The notes beneath the pieces were generated by a model, which saw only the letters and a list, made by a program, of their open reading frames with translations, was not told the DNA's origin and made no database searches. Of a stretch of DNA of 64,000 nucleotides, positions 31,701 to 39,989 are shown piece by piece. Origin of the DNA: Bifidobacterium sp. Lineage in GTDB: Bacteria; Actinomycetota; Actinomycetes; Actinomycetales; Bifidobacteriaceae. Every line of letters starts with the position of its first letter. Position 1 is the stretch's first letter. The stretch lies in the NCBI GenBank assembly GCA_022649135.1, contig JALCNP010000007.1:38510-102509 (forward strand). Direction: 5' to 3'. A program made the position numbers and the translations under genes.

Positions 31701-32854
31701 CTCTGGTCGGCGCTCGCCTGCGAGATGGGTTCGATGGGCAGACGCTGGACCTTGGCGGTTTTCGAATATCGCGAGACGCGGGCGGTCCCCGGATCCACGA
31801 CATAGCGGATGCCGGGAACGGTGAGGGATGTCTCCGCCACGTTCGTCGCTATCACGATGCGCTGATGGGAATGGGACTCGAACACCCTGTGCTGCTGCTT
31901 CGAGGAGAGCCGTGCGAACAGGGGCAGTATCTCTATCGCGTCGGATCTGCGCAGATCCTCGGTGCGAGGGCCGAAATGACGGCGCAGAGCGTTGTCGAAA
32001 TCGTGGATGTCGCGCTCGCCGGAGGCGAATACGAGGATGTCGCGCGGACCGTGGTCATGGCTGGAATGGATGATCAGTTCGGCGCACGCCCTGGCCACCG
32101 ACGTGGCCATGTCCTCGTCACCCGCATGCGCGGGGGAGCGCTCCTCGGCACCTGCGCGACCCGTCCGGCCTGCGGCCCGGACGCCGTCCTCGGGCCCTTC
32201 GCGAACGTCGGCGAAACCCGGGACGTAGCGCATCAGCGACGGGGCCGAACCGACGGGCTCGTACACCACCTGCACCGGGTATGTTCGACCGGAGACCTCG
32301 ATCACCGGCACCTTCATGTGCAGGGCCGTTTCATAATGATGCTGGAATTTCGTCGAATCGATCGTCGCCGAGGTGATGATCAGCTTCAGATCGCGGCGTC
32401 GGGGGAGGAGCGCGGTGAGGTAGCCGAGAAGAAAGTCGATGTTGAGGCTCCGCTCGTGGGCCTCGTCGATGATGATCGTGTCGTATCTGCTCAGATTCGG
32501 GTCACGCTGTATCTGCGCAAGAAGGATTCCGTCGGTGACTATGCGAAGCCGTGTTCGCGCCGAGCTCTCGTCTGTGAACCGCACCTGGTAGCCGATCTCG
32601 TCGCCGAGCCTGACTCCCATTTCCGACGCGATGCGTTCGGCGACCGTTCGCGCCGCTATTCTGCGCGGCTGGGTGTGGACTATCTGGTGTCCATGCGAGC
32701 CCCGTCCCAGTTCCAGAAGGATCTTGGGAATCTGCGTGGTCTTCCCCGAACCCGTCTGCCCGGATACGATGACGACCTGCGAGGACCGCACGGCCTCGGC
32801 GATGTCGCCGCGAGCAGCACTGACCGGCAGATCGGATGGATAATTGAATTTCAT
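28727..32854 (-). CDS. hrpA: ATP-dependent RNA helicase HrpA (DEAH box)
   Basis: A 1375-residue DEAH-box helicase. Motif I GQTGSGKT (32-39), motif II DEAH (130-133) in TIIIDEAHERSLNIDFLLGYL, motif III SATID, then GERDIHDF, IVIATNVAETSLTVPGIRYV and the QRSGRCGRV of motif VI. Winged-helix, HA2 and OB domains follow, then the long HrpA-specific C-terminal half. HrpA resolves ribosomes stalled on mRNA in E. coli and acts on RNA in the cytoplasm. The ATG at 32854 overlaps the stop of the upstream methyltransferase (ATGA), which selects this start over the open frame to 33022. Confidence 0.95.
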   Translation of the reverse strand: MKFNYPSDLPVSAARGDIAEAVRSSQVVIVSGQTGSGKTTQIPKILLELGRGSHGHQIVHTQPRRIAARTVAERIASEMGVRLGDEIGYQVRFTDESSARTRLRIVTDGILLAQIQRDPNLSRYDTIIIDEAHERSLNIDFLLGYLTALLPRRRDLKLIITSATIDSTKFQHHYETALHMKVPVIEVSGRTYPVQVVYEPVGSAPSLMRYVPGFADVREGPEDGVRAAGRTGRAGAEERSPAHAGDEDMATSVARACAELIIHSSHDHGPRDILVFASGERDIHDFDNALRRHFGPRTEDLRRSDAIEILPLFARLSSKQQHRVFESHSHQRIVIATNVAETSLTVPGIRYVVDPGTARVSRYSKTAKVQRLPIEPISQASADQRSGRCGRVADGIAIRLYSREDYDTRPRFTEPEILRTSLGAVVLHMLSVGVARTTDEVVHFGFIDPPDIKSVSDGFNELAELKAITRRHAGASLTRIGRQLSRIPIDIRLGRMIIEAAQSTTPNTLAAMVVIVAFLSLQDPRERPDEAREEADRVHNRYSDPTSDFLTSLNLWDRVFQADGNPGNSALRRMCATEYLSFIRLRQWKDLVGQLRDMCAELGFTVGEPIPVSRPDLRIRQLPINQQAAHSLCCSWDSQGIHSSMLSGLLSMMGMQVIRTPQASDFTGLRGAARARAMKRAAKASKNEYRGARGTRFSIFPASSVAKTTPEWIMSTELVETSRLWARYCAAIDPAWAESLAGPLTRTTYAEPHWSGSRGCAVAKATVLLYGLPIVRDRAVQWGTINPPEARDFLIRQGLVEGDVHERFSYDGFIEGNRDILQSAADDASRTRQISQTVSDEDLFDFYNTVLPQNVTSIATLAQWCKQEHGDHPQRLIFDPQKVERLHSAEGVSLDDYPDHWHTVGTDGASLDLRLSYVYDPHDAADGVTVHVPLRALSRLGAAQFTWNVPGLMDELIVGMIKSLPKTLRVQFVPAPDTARAIRDYIDAHYPVLPGTTEFAQGAVAPSHGPEGRDAPAAAPGDWPDFIHVFTQAAIAVVGAQIHPEVFDDEQLAKLAPYLRMSFSIEDPQDHDGHRPAHRKTKVLAVGKSLPALQQRFASEARASARQTVQKKADEAKSRGKVVEQADLLHKAGATTLSRTDMLWRGAVDQCRLPTERVSSRWLGDEALRLASAPYRTTRDLVEDMQLAAVKRLLPDIRNTENDDALRQAVDGIGQVFEDTVYDVAHDVIAIMSRYAEVDRAVSGPADLPMLSVLQSIREHIATLVFTGFIGQAPGPVLPRIERYLHADLVRLDKAKKDKNRDVRWAWQADEAKKIVGKAMSRADREPAGPHRDAMRSKAVSARWMLEEYYVSLWAQELGTSQPVSLQRIRKLLDE

Positions 32855-33501
32855 GCCTTGTGCAGCACCTCGATGATTCGGTAGCCTTTCGAACTTGCAT
32901 ATTTGGAGGTGTCGAAACCGGATCCCAGATTGCGGCCAAGCCATGCGATCAGCGAATCGGCCCCGAGATTCTTCTGCACCACCAGATAGGCCGCGCCTCC
33001 CGGCTTGAGACGGGGGATCCACGCGAGCAGCAGTTCATGCAGGACGTTCTTTCCGACCCTGATCGGGGGATTGGACCAGATGCAGTCGAAATCAGTCTGC
33101 GCCGCGACGTCATCCGGATGAACGGCGCGGATGTTGCCGAGGTGGTTGGCGCGGGCGTTGGATCGGGTCAGATCCAGAGCCCGCTCGTTGACATCGACCG
33201 CCCATATGCGGGCGTGCGGCGAGGCCATGCCGAGCGCCAGCGCTATCGGTCCCCACCCGCATCCCATGTCGAGGATGTCGCCCTCCGCCGGTGGCTGAGG
33301 AACGTGGCGCAGCAGAACGGAGGTCCCCAGATCCAGCCGGGTGGAGGAGAAGACCCCATGGGAGACCTCCACGGTCACGGCATGGCCCTGCAGACTGAGG
33401 CTAAGCTGGTGGCGAACATCGCTCGAGGAGGGGACGGCGGAGAAGTACTGGTCCGTTTCCCCGCTGGCCGCGGTGTCCTTTATGCCTTGATCCTGAGCCA
33501 T
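32851..33501 (-). CDS. RsmC/RlmG-like class I methyltransferase
   Basis: A 216-residue SAM-dependent methyltransferase of the small MTS (RsmC-like) family. Motif I LDMGCGWGPIAL, an acidic AVDVNERAL strand, and the N6/N2-type IWSNPPIRVGK (NPP motif) are present, plus a conserved GGAAYLVVQKNLGAD. Family members methylate guanines or adenines of rRNA; the target here is not readable. It lacks the duplicated N-terminal domain of E. coli RsmC. Start at ATG 33501 with GGAGG 5 bases upstream. It precedes hrpA with overlapping stop/start, so the two RNA-acting proteins are coupled. Confidence 0.85.
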   Translation of the reverse strand: MAQDQGIKDTAASGETDQYFSAVPSSSDVRHQLSLSLQGHAVTVEVSHGVFSSTRLDLGTSVLLRHVPQPPAEGDILDMGCGWGPIALALGMASPHARIWAVDVNERALDLTRSNARANHLGNIRAVHPDDVAAQTDFDCIWSNPPIRVGKNVLHELLLAWIPRLKPGGAAYLVVQKNLGADSLIAWLGRNLGSGFDTSKYASSKGYRIIEVLHKA

Positions 33502-33642
33502 TGTGCCTCCATACATGACATGGCGTCCGTCGTTCCCGGTCCCGGTCACGATCCGAATCCCGGGCGGACACGTCGTCGCCGGCGATCGTATGTCGTGTAA
33601 AACGATGATAATAAAACCATAGTTTAAACGTGAGAGGTGTTC

Positions 33643-35136
33643 TTGACCCAACAGTTCGATAGTGAGACCAGCAGCAACGCTAACACAACCGCAGGAGTGT
33701 TGACGGATCATTCCGATGTCCTGCTTGACGACTCCGGTCGCGAGGGTGGTTCGCGGCACGATGATGTGCAGTGGCAGGAGCGTGAGGAGCGCAACGCGCT
33801 CAGGCATGTGGCCGGCCTGGGCGAGCTTGAGGACGTCACCCAGGTGGAGTACCGCAAGGTGCGTCTGGAACGCGTCGTGCTGGTGGGGGTGTGGTCCGGC
33901 GCCGTCACCACGCAGGCCGCGGCGGAGGAGTCGATGCGAGAGCTCGCCGCACTGGCCCAGACGGCGGGCGCCGAGGTGTGCGACGCCGTTCTTCAGCAGC
34001 GGTACAAGCCGGATGCCGCGACCTACATCGGTTCGGGCAAGGCCAAGGAGCTTGCGGGGATAGTGGCGCGCAGGCAGGCGGATACGATTATCGCGGACGA
34101 CGACCTGCCGCCGAGCCAACGCCGCGCCCTGGAGGATGCGACCAAGATCAAGGTGGTGGATCGCACTGCGGTGATTCTCGACATCTTCGCACAGCATGCG
34201 ACCAGCCGCGAGGGCAAGGCCCAGGTCGAACTCGCCCAGCTGGAGTACATGCTTCCCCGTCTGCGTGGCTGGGGCGGATCGCTGTCGCGCCAGGCCGGCG
34301 GCCGTGCCGCCGGGGCCGACGCGGGCATAGGGTCGCGTGGACCGGGCGAGACGAAAATCGAGATGGATCGCCGCGTCATCCGTACGCGCATCGCGCGGTT
34401 GCGCAGGCAGATCGCCCATATGGCCCCCGCGCGCGACGTCAAACGCGGATCGAGAAGGCGTTTCGGCCTGCCGACCATAGCCGTGGTCGGATACACCAAC
34501 GCCGGGAAGTCGTCGCTGATCAACCGTCTGACCGGTTCCCGGGAGTTGGTCGAGAATGCCCTGTTCGCCACCCTTGATACGGCTGTTCGCCGCGCCAGGA
34601 CGCATGACGGACGGGTCTATGCCTACGTCGACACCGTCGGCTTCGTTCGTCGGCTGCCGACCCAGCTTGTCGAGGCTTTCAAGTCCACGTTGGAGGAGGT
34701 CTCCCAGGCCGACATCATCATGCATGTGGTGGATGCCTCCCACCCGGATCCGTTCTCGCAGGTGGATGCCGTGAACGAGGTGCTCTCCGGCATCGAGGGC
34801 GCGTCCGACATTCCCCGAATCGTGGTGTTCGATAAAATCGATCGGGTGGCTGACGGGGTGCGCGAGAGGCTGAGGGGTCTTGCCCCCGAGGCGGAGCTCG
34901 TGTCCGCCCTTTCGGGCGAGGGGATCTCCCATCTTCGCTCCCGTGTGGAGGGCATGCTTCCCGTTCCCGATGTCCATATCAGTGCGTTGCTTCCCTATGA
35001 TCAGGGGGGCCTGCTCTCCCGGATCAGGCAGTACGGCAGAGTCTCCTCCGTCGATTATCGGGGCGACGGCATCAAGGTCGAGGCCGACGTCGACAGCATG
35101 CTGGCCTCGCATGTCGTGGCCGTCTCCATCGATTAG
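33643..35136 (+). CDS. hflX: Ribosome-splitting GTPase HflX
   Basis: A 497-residue GTPase that splits stalled or heat-damaged ribosomes. The N-terminal HflX domain (~60-270) contains YIGSGKAKEL, LFDDDL-like IIADDDLPPSQ and RGPGETKIEMDRR; the G domain has G1 GYTNAGKSS (283-291), G3 VDTVGFVRRLP and G4 FDKID. A charged ~60-residue N-terminal extension precedes the conserved part. A TTG at 33643 is favoured because AGAGG lies 5 bases before it; the in-frame GTG at 33637 is too close to that site. It is divergent from the methyltransferase-hrpA pair, so two ribosome-rescue helicase/GTPase genes are neighbours. Confidence 0.92.
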   Translation: MTQQFDSETSSNANTTAGVLTDHSDVLLDDSGREGGSRHDDVQWQEREERNALRHVAGLGELEDVTQVEYRKVRLERVVLVGVWSGAVTTQAAAEESMRELAALAQTAGAEVCDAVLQQRYKPDAATYIGSGKAKELAGIVARRQADTIIADDDLPPSQRRALEDATKIKVVDRTAVILDIFAQHATSREGKAQVELAQLEYMLPRLRGWGGSLSRQAGGRAAGADAGIGSRGPGETKIEMDRRVIRTRIARLRRQIAHMAPARDVKRGSRRRFGLPTIAVVGYTNAGKSSLINRLTGSRELVENALFATLDTAVRRARTHDGRVYAYVDTVGFVRRLPTQLVEAFKSTLEEVSQADIIMHVVDASHPDPFSQVDAVNEVLSGIEGASDIPRIVVFDKIDRVADGVRERLRGLAPEAELVSALSGEGISHLRSRVEGMLPVPDVHISALLPYDQGGLLSRIRQYGRVSSVDYRGDGIKVEADVDSMLASHVVAVSID

Positions 35137-35176
35137 AGGAGCTCGGCGGGCGCACGTTTTGTAGGATCAGCCGCAT

Positions 35177-35190
35177 TGTGAGCGCTCACA
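35177..35190. promoter_or_regulatory. LacI-family-type operator upstream of ldh
   Basis: TGTGAGCGCTCACA is a perfect 14-bp palindrome with the central CG and GAGCGCTC core typical of LacI/GalR-family binding sites. It lies 130 bases before the ldh start. In bifidobacteria a LacI-family regulator (AraQ) controls central carbon genes including ldh; assigning this site to AraQ is inference. Confidence 0.7.
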
Positions 35191-35247
35191 TGAATCGGAG
35201 CGGATTCGGGGCATCCTTCGATGGACAACGTCACCGTGTGTGGATAG

Positions 35248-36282
<1,035 letters not shown>

Positions 36283-36755
36283 GATCCGAGTATCGCCGCA
36301 CCGTCGTGAGCGCATGCATTCGGGGGCATGGTTCTGATCCCGGTTCGGCACGATCCGCGGCATGTGGTCGCGTCTTGCCGTCGCCCGGGGCCGGGCCTGG
36401 AACGAATCGCCGGCAGGAGGCTGCCGAGGCAGGGAGGTCCGCCGCCCGCAGGTGGTGATGGTCGGTTACGGATGGCCGGTGGAAGTTCACGCGTCGCGCT
36501 GAATTTCCACCGGCTTTCCATGCGCGCCGGCCGCCGCGCGCCTGTCGTGCGGACCGGGCGCGGGTTTCCCTCTGCGGTGCTGTGGGGTTGACTGGCCTGA
36601 GAGATGCGGGACAATGAAGTAAAGACGAAAGAGAAGAGGCACTCACTCACGGTCGGCGGAATCGGACGCGGACATCGTCCGAGAACGGTATGAGGATCGG
36701 CCCGGCCGTGGTGAATCCAGAAACCACGCGGAATACGAGGACGGAGAACGGCGCC
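36283..36755. other. Spacer between ldh and the CDF exporter
   Basis: About 470 bases with no supported gene; the frames on both strands are Arg/Pro/Gly-rich artefacts of high GC. It holds a strong hairpin at 36475-36514 and, near the end, the purine-rich stretch GGACGGAGAACG that may serve the exporter start. The first ~200 bases after ldh show nothing else recognisable. Confidence 0.5.
36475..36517 (+). terminator. Hairpin with short T run, probable ldh terminator
   Basis: GCCGGTGGAAGTTCA (36475-36489) pairs with TGAATTTCCACCGGC (36500-36514), a 15-bp stem with a single G.T pair and a 10-base loop, followed by TTT. It lies 190 bases past ldh with no gene between. Confidence 0.6.
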
Positions 36756-37727
36756 ATGGAAAAGCCATCTACGGGGGATGCGGACGAGTCCCGAGAGGGG
36801 GGTTGCATGGGCATGCGCGTGGAGCGGACGGGCCATGCGCATCAGCGTAGCCTGGTGACGGCGCTGAGCCTTACCTGCGTTGTTTTCCTCGCCGAGATCG
36901 TGGGTGCCGTCATCACGGGATCCCTGGCCCTGCTTGTCGACGCGGGGCACATGCTCACGGACGTTTCCGTTCTGGTCGCCTCCACCGCAACCGCCGTTCT
37001 GATGCGGCGCAAGCCCGACAATGTTCGCACATGGGGATGGGCAAGACTGGAGGTGGTCACCGCGGCCGCCGGATCGATGGTTCTGCTTTTCGTCGGCCTG
37101 TACGCTTTCGTCGAGGCGGGCATGCGCCTGTTCGGCGGTTCGGATGACGGTGTCCAGGATGCGGGCCTGCTTTTGCTCTTCGGACTTCTCGGACTTGCCG
37201 CGAATCTTGGCTCCCTCGTGGTCCTGGCCTCGCAGAAGCATGACAACATGAACATGCGTGCGGCCTTCCTCGAGGCCATGAACGATGCCCTCGGGTCCGT
37301 CGCGGTCGTCGTCTCGGCCGTTGTGATCATGGGGACGGGATGGCGTGATTTCGATGCCGTGGCCGGAGGCGTCATCGCCCTTGCCATGGTGCCCCGTGCG
37401 GTGTCTCTTCTTCATCATGCTGTGAGCGTGCTTCTGGAGGAGACGCCCGAGGGGCTGGACCTGAACAAGGTTCGCCAGCACATGGAGAGCGTTCCCCATG
37501 TGCTGGCGGTCCATGATCTGCACGCCAGCACGGTGTCGACGGGGATGCCGATAGTCATGGCTCACGTGGTCGTCGATCCGGGGCTGACCATGCAGCAGGC
37601 AGCGCAGATTCTCGAGCGTCTCCAAAACTGCCTTTTGGGCCACTTCCCCATATCCATTCCGCACACCACGTTCCAGCTGGAGCCGGAGGGTTATCGGCCG
37701 CCCGAGGCTGAGCATCTGCATGCGTGA
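36756..37727 (+). CDS. Cation diffusion facilitator (CzcD/ZitB-like metal exporter)
   Basis: A ~323-residue CDF transporter exporting Zn, Co or Cd in exchange for protons. Six hydrophobic segments are visible between ~40 and 215. The metal-site motifs are LLVDAGHMLTDV (HxxxD, helix 2) and FLEAMNDALGSVAVVV (helix 5; usually HxxxD, here NxxxG-like spacing with N-D), followed by a cytoplasmic ferredoxin-like domain (VHDLHASTVSTGMPIVMAHVVV). Start uncertain: 36756 (GGAG 9 bases upstream), 36690 and 36807 are all possible. The first conserved residues come after 36807. The replaced His in helix 5 may alter metal choice. Confidence 0.85.
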   Translation: MEKPSTGDADESREGGCMGMRVERTGHAHQRSLVTALSLTCVVFLAEIVGAVITGSLALLVDAGHMLTDVSVLVASTATAVLMRRKPDNVRTWGWARLEVVTAAAGSMVLLFVGLYAFVEAGMRLFGGSDDGVQDAGLLLLFGLLGLAANLGSLVVLASQKHDNMNMRAAFLEAMNDALGSVAVVVSAVVIMGTGWRDFDAVAGGVIALAMVPRAVSLLHHAVSVLLEETPEGLDLNKVRQHMESVPHVLAVHDLHASTVSTGMPIVMAHVVVDPGLTMQQAAQILERLQNCLLGHFPISIPHTTFQLEPEGYRPPEAEHLHA

Positions 37728-37792
37728 TTGAGCATGGCACGGCGTCGGAGGGATCGCGTCCCCGAGGGCATCGCGGTGTGCGGGAGTTGCGG

Positions 37793-38548
37793 CTAGAGCT
37801 TGCGCAGAACGGTGACGACTTTGCCCATTATCGTCGCGTGGGTGCCATCGATGGGGGAATAGGCCGGATTATGCGGCATGAGCCAGACGTGACCGTTTTC
37901 CCTTCTCAGTGTCTTCACCGTCGCCTCGTCGTCGAGCAGTGCGGCCACGACATCGCCGTTCACGGCCGTGTTCTGTTCTCTGACGACGACGTAGTCCCCG
38001 TCGCAGATGGCCGCATCGACCATGGAATCGCCGTGCACCTCGAGCATGAACAGGTTTCCCGCGCCGGTCAGTCTTTCCGGCAGGCGCATCACGTCGTCGA
38101 CATGCTGCTCTGCGGTGATGGGTGTCCCCGCGGCGATTCTTCCGACCAGGGGGACGTCTCTCGATTCGCTGATGGATTCGCTGATGGATTCTCGCGTCAT
38201 GCCCTCGACGGATTCCCCGTCGAGTTCGGCGTCGTGGAGACTGGGGAAGGGGAATATGGTCGCTCGTTTCGGGGAATCGGCCGAGCGTGAGTCAACAAGC
38301 TCTATCGCCCGCCCCTTGTTCGCGTTGACGCGGATGAGTCCCTTCTCCTCCAGCACCTGGAGCTGATGCTTGACGGACGAGGTGCTTTTCAGCCCCGCCA
38401 CCGTCCCGATCTCGCGAAAGGAGGGGGCGAAACCGTATTTCTCCATGTAGTCGCGGATCGCTTCGAGAACCAGATGCTGACGTCGAGTCAGGGCACGCTC
38501 CGAGGAGCCTGGATCGGGATGTTGTGGCGTAAAGGCGATGGTGCTCAC
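37793..38548 (-). CDS. lexA: SOS repressor LexA
   Basis: A 251-residue repressor. The N-terminal winged helix (~18-85) reads LTRRQHLVLEAIRDYMEKYG, APSFREIGTVAGLKSTSSV. The self-cleavage site is A140-G141 in VGRIAAGTP, with the catalytic dyad S175 (HGDSMVD) and K212 (TVKTLRR). Between the domains a 12-bp tandem duplication adds SISESISES (121-129). Start is GTG at 38548 with GGAAGGAG 6 bases upstream; the frame is open far beyond but into the divergent promoter. Three LexA boxes lie upstream, so autoregulation is expected. Confidence 0.96.
   Translation of the reverse strand: MSTIAFTPQHPDPGSSERALTRRQHLVLEAIRDYMEKYGFAPSFREIGTVAGLKSTSSVKHQLQVLEEKGLIRVNANKGRAIELVDSRSADSPKRATIFPFPSLHDAELDGESVEGMTRESISESISESRDVPLVGRIAAGTPITAEQHVDDVMRLPERLTGAGNLFMLEVHGDSMVDAAICDGDYVVVREQNTAVNGDVVAALLDDEATVKTLRRENGHVWLMPHNPAYSPIDGTHATIMGKVVTVLRKL
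38163..38186. repeat. 2 x 12-bp tandem duplication in the lexA hinge
   Basis: GATTCGCTGATG occurs twice (38163-38174, 38175-38186), followed by a partial third copy. It is in frame, encoding ESIS ESIS ES in the linker just before the cleavage site. Confidence 0.85.
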
Positions 38549-38600
38549 GTTGACTCCTTCCGGGTTGTTGCTCCAAGCATAACGTGTGAGTCGTGTGAAA

Positions 38601-38616
38601 TCAAACATTTGTTCGA
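38601..38616. promoter_or_regulatory. LexA (SOS) box, lexA-proximal
   Basis: TCAAACATTTGTTCGA matches the actinobacterial/Gram-positive SOS box (TCGAAC-N4-GTTCGA) with one mismatch. It lies 53 bases upstream of the lexA start. Confidence 0.85.
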
Positions 38617-38653
38617 GAATGTGCTTGCGGGTTTCGAACGGATGTGCCACAAT

Positions 38654-38685
38654 AAGAACATATGTTCGATAGAACATCCGTTCGA
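38654..38685. promoter_or_regulatory. Two abutting LexA (SOS) boxes before the LysM gene
   Basis: AAGAACATATGTTCGA (38654-38669) and TAGAACATCCGTTCGA (38670-38685) each keep GAAC-N4-GTTCGA and follow one another with no gap. The second ends 11 bases before the LysM ATG and overlaps the region of its ribosome site, so binding should shut this gene tightly. Confidence 0.88.
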
Positions 38686-38696
38686 AGGAGTTGGCA

Positions 38697-39059
38697 ATGG
38701 AATCTACGATTACACGAGGTGGGGTCCAGCCGGTGATTCGGTCGAGCACGTCGGGTTCGCGCACAGGTCGCACGAGGCTCACCGCACGTGGTCGCGCCGT
38801 TCTTGCGACGTTGTTCGCCGGGCTTGCGATGTGGGCCACGTTGGGATTCGTCGTGCCGCAGCAGGCCCAGTCGGCCACGGGAACCACTCAGGTGGTGAAT
38901 TACACGGTTCGTCCGGGAGACACTCTATGGTCGTACGCGCAGAGCATCACCCCGGCGGGCGATGATGTTTCGGTGACGGTGCGCGAGCTCATGAAACTCA
39001 ACAACATGGATACGCCGGCGTTGAGGACGGGGCAGCGCATCCTGGTTCCCGAGCAGTGA
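38697..39059 (+). CDS. LysM membrane protein, candidate SOS division inhibitor (YneA/DivS/ChiZ-like)
   Basis: A 120-residue protein with an Arg-rich start, one hydrophobic segment (~34-53, then AQSA, a possible signal-peptidase site), and a LysM domain (~68-118: VNYTVRPGDTLWSYAQSITP to TGQRILVPEQ). LysM binds peptidoglycan glycans. Divergence from lexA is the signature of SOS-induced division inhibitors: B. subtilis YneA, C. glutamicum DivS and mycobacterial ChiZ. The function is inferred from this context and architecture. AAGGAG 7 bases before the ATG at 38697 sets the start, and two LexA boxes abut it. No separate catalytic domain is present. Confidence 0.85.
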   Translation: MESTITRGGVQPVIRSSTSGSRTGRTRLTARGRAVLATLFAGLAMWATLGFVVPQQAQSATGTTQVVNYTVRPGDTLWSYAQSITPAGDDVSVTVRELMKLNNMDTPALRTGQRILVPEQ

Positions 39060-39104
39060 GAAACCCCGAAAAATTCGTCTATTATCGCGGCATTGGTTAT
39101 TGTT

Positions 39105-39662
39105 ATGGACATGCATTGCCCGTTTTGTCAAAATGAAGACACCAAAGTCGTGGATACGCGTATCAATGACGATGGCCACTCCATCCGTCGTCGAAGAGAG
39201 TGCCCGGTGTGCGGGAAACGTTTCACCACCGTGGAGACGACGATGCTGCTTGTCAAGAAGCGTTCCGGCAACGTCGAGCCGTTTGACCGGGCCAAGGTGA
39301 TTTCCGGAGTACGGAAGGCGTGCCAGGGACGTCCCATCGACGAGGATGAGCTCAAACTTCTTGGACAGAAGGTCGAGGAGGATCTGAGAAGCCGCGGACT
39401 CGCGCAGATAAAATCCGAAGAGATAGGGAAAGCCATCCTCGAGCCTTTGCGCGAGCTCGACGAGGTCGCCTACCTGAGATTCGCCAGCGTCTATCAGAAC
39501 TTTGAGGGTCTCGCCGATTTCCAGGCCGCCATCGACAGACTCAAAGGAGGGGAGGGTGGTCCGGACGTGGCGAACCCTTCCTCCCGGGGTGCGGGCGACA
39601 CCCCGCAGACGCAAACCGGGAACACACAAACCGGGAACGCACAAACCGGGAACAGTGTGTGA
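39105..39662 (+). CDS. nrdR: Transcriptional repressor NrdR
   Basis: A 185-residue regulator of ribonucleotide reductase genes. A zinc ribbon with C5, C8, C33 and C36 (HCPFC and CPVCGKRF) is followed by an ATP-cone domain (~48-140: [20 protein letters not shown]) that senses ATP/dATP. The last ~35 residues are a low-complexity tail with three 15-bp repeats giving QTGN units. Start is ATG 39105 or 39111 (MHCPFC); no clear ribosome site is visible. A TATTAT -10 about 25 bases upstream suggests a short leader. Its neighbours lexA and LysM are common companions in Actinobacteria. Confidence 0.94.
   Translation: MDMHCPFCQNEDTKVVDTRINDDGHSIRRRRECPVCGKRFTTVETTMLLVKKRSGNVEPFDRAKVISGVRKACQGRPIDEDELKLLGQKVEEDLRSRGLAQIKSEEIGKAILEPLRELDEVAYLRFASVYQNFEGLADFQAAIDRLKGGEGGPDVANPSSRGAGDTPQTQTGNTQTGNAQTGNSV
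39610..39654 (+). repeat. 3 x 15-bp tandem repeat at the nrdR 3' end
   Basis: Units CGCAAACCGGGAACA, CACAAACCGGGAACG and CACAAACCGGGAACA at 39610, 39625 and 39640. In frame, giving [15 protein letters not shown] in a dispensable-looking tail. Confidence 0.9.
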
Positions 39663-39698
39663 GACCGTGGCTTCGGGCCGGCGGCGCCGTTCCTCCGC

Positions 39699-39737
39699 CT
39701 GAAGCCGGGCGGATGGCTGCTGTCCGCCCGGCTTCAG
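39699..39737 (+). terminator. Perfect 15-bp hairpin after nrdR
   Basis: CTGAAGCCGGGCGGA (39699-39713) and TCCGCCCGGCTTCAG (39723-39737) form a perfect 15-bp, GC-rich stem around a 9-base loop, 36 bases past the nrdR stop. No T-tract follows, as often in high-GC actinobacteria. Confidence 0.65.
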
Positions 39738-39860
39738 CTGCTGGCGTTTGTCGCCGGCTAACCGTTACGGCTGACCGGCCAGCGAGCCCTCCATGCGCAC
39801 GGGCCATGAGTGCATCTCGCGGGTGATCCCGATTCTGGATTGTGGCGGACCCCTACGCGA

Positions 39861-39896
39861 AAGGCCGTCAGCCCCGCCTCCGCGGCTGACGGCCTT
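39861..39896 (-). terminator. 13-bp hairpin downstream of serA
   Basis: AAGGCCGTCAGCC (39861-39873) and GGCTGACGGCCTT (39884-39896) form a perfect 13-bp stem with a 10-base loop, about 95 bases beyond the serA stop on its strand. It may stop transcription from either side. Confidence 0.6.
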
Positions 39897-39989
39897 CCCG
39901 TGTTTGGTGCGTCTGTGTTCTTTGCGTTGCGTGCAGTCATGCGGGTCGCTTCGGAACAGCGACGGTCCCGAAGCGACCCATAAGAGGAT

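Larger units (their letters stand above)
39663..39989. other. Intergenic region between convergent nrdR and serA
   Basis: About 330 bases with no supported gene. It holds two separate strong hairpins (39699-39737 and 39861-39896), consistent with one terminator for each converging gene. Confidence 0.6.
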
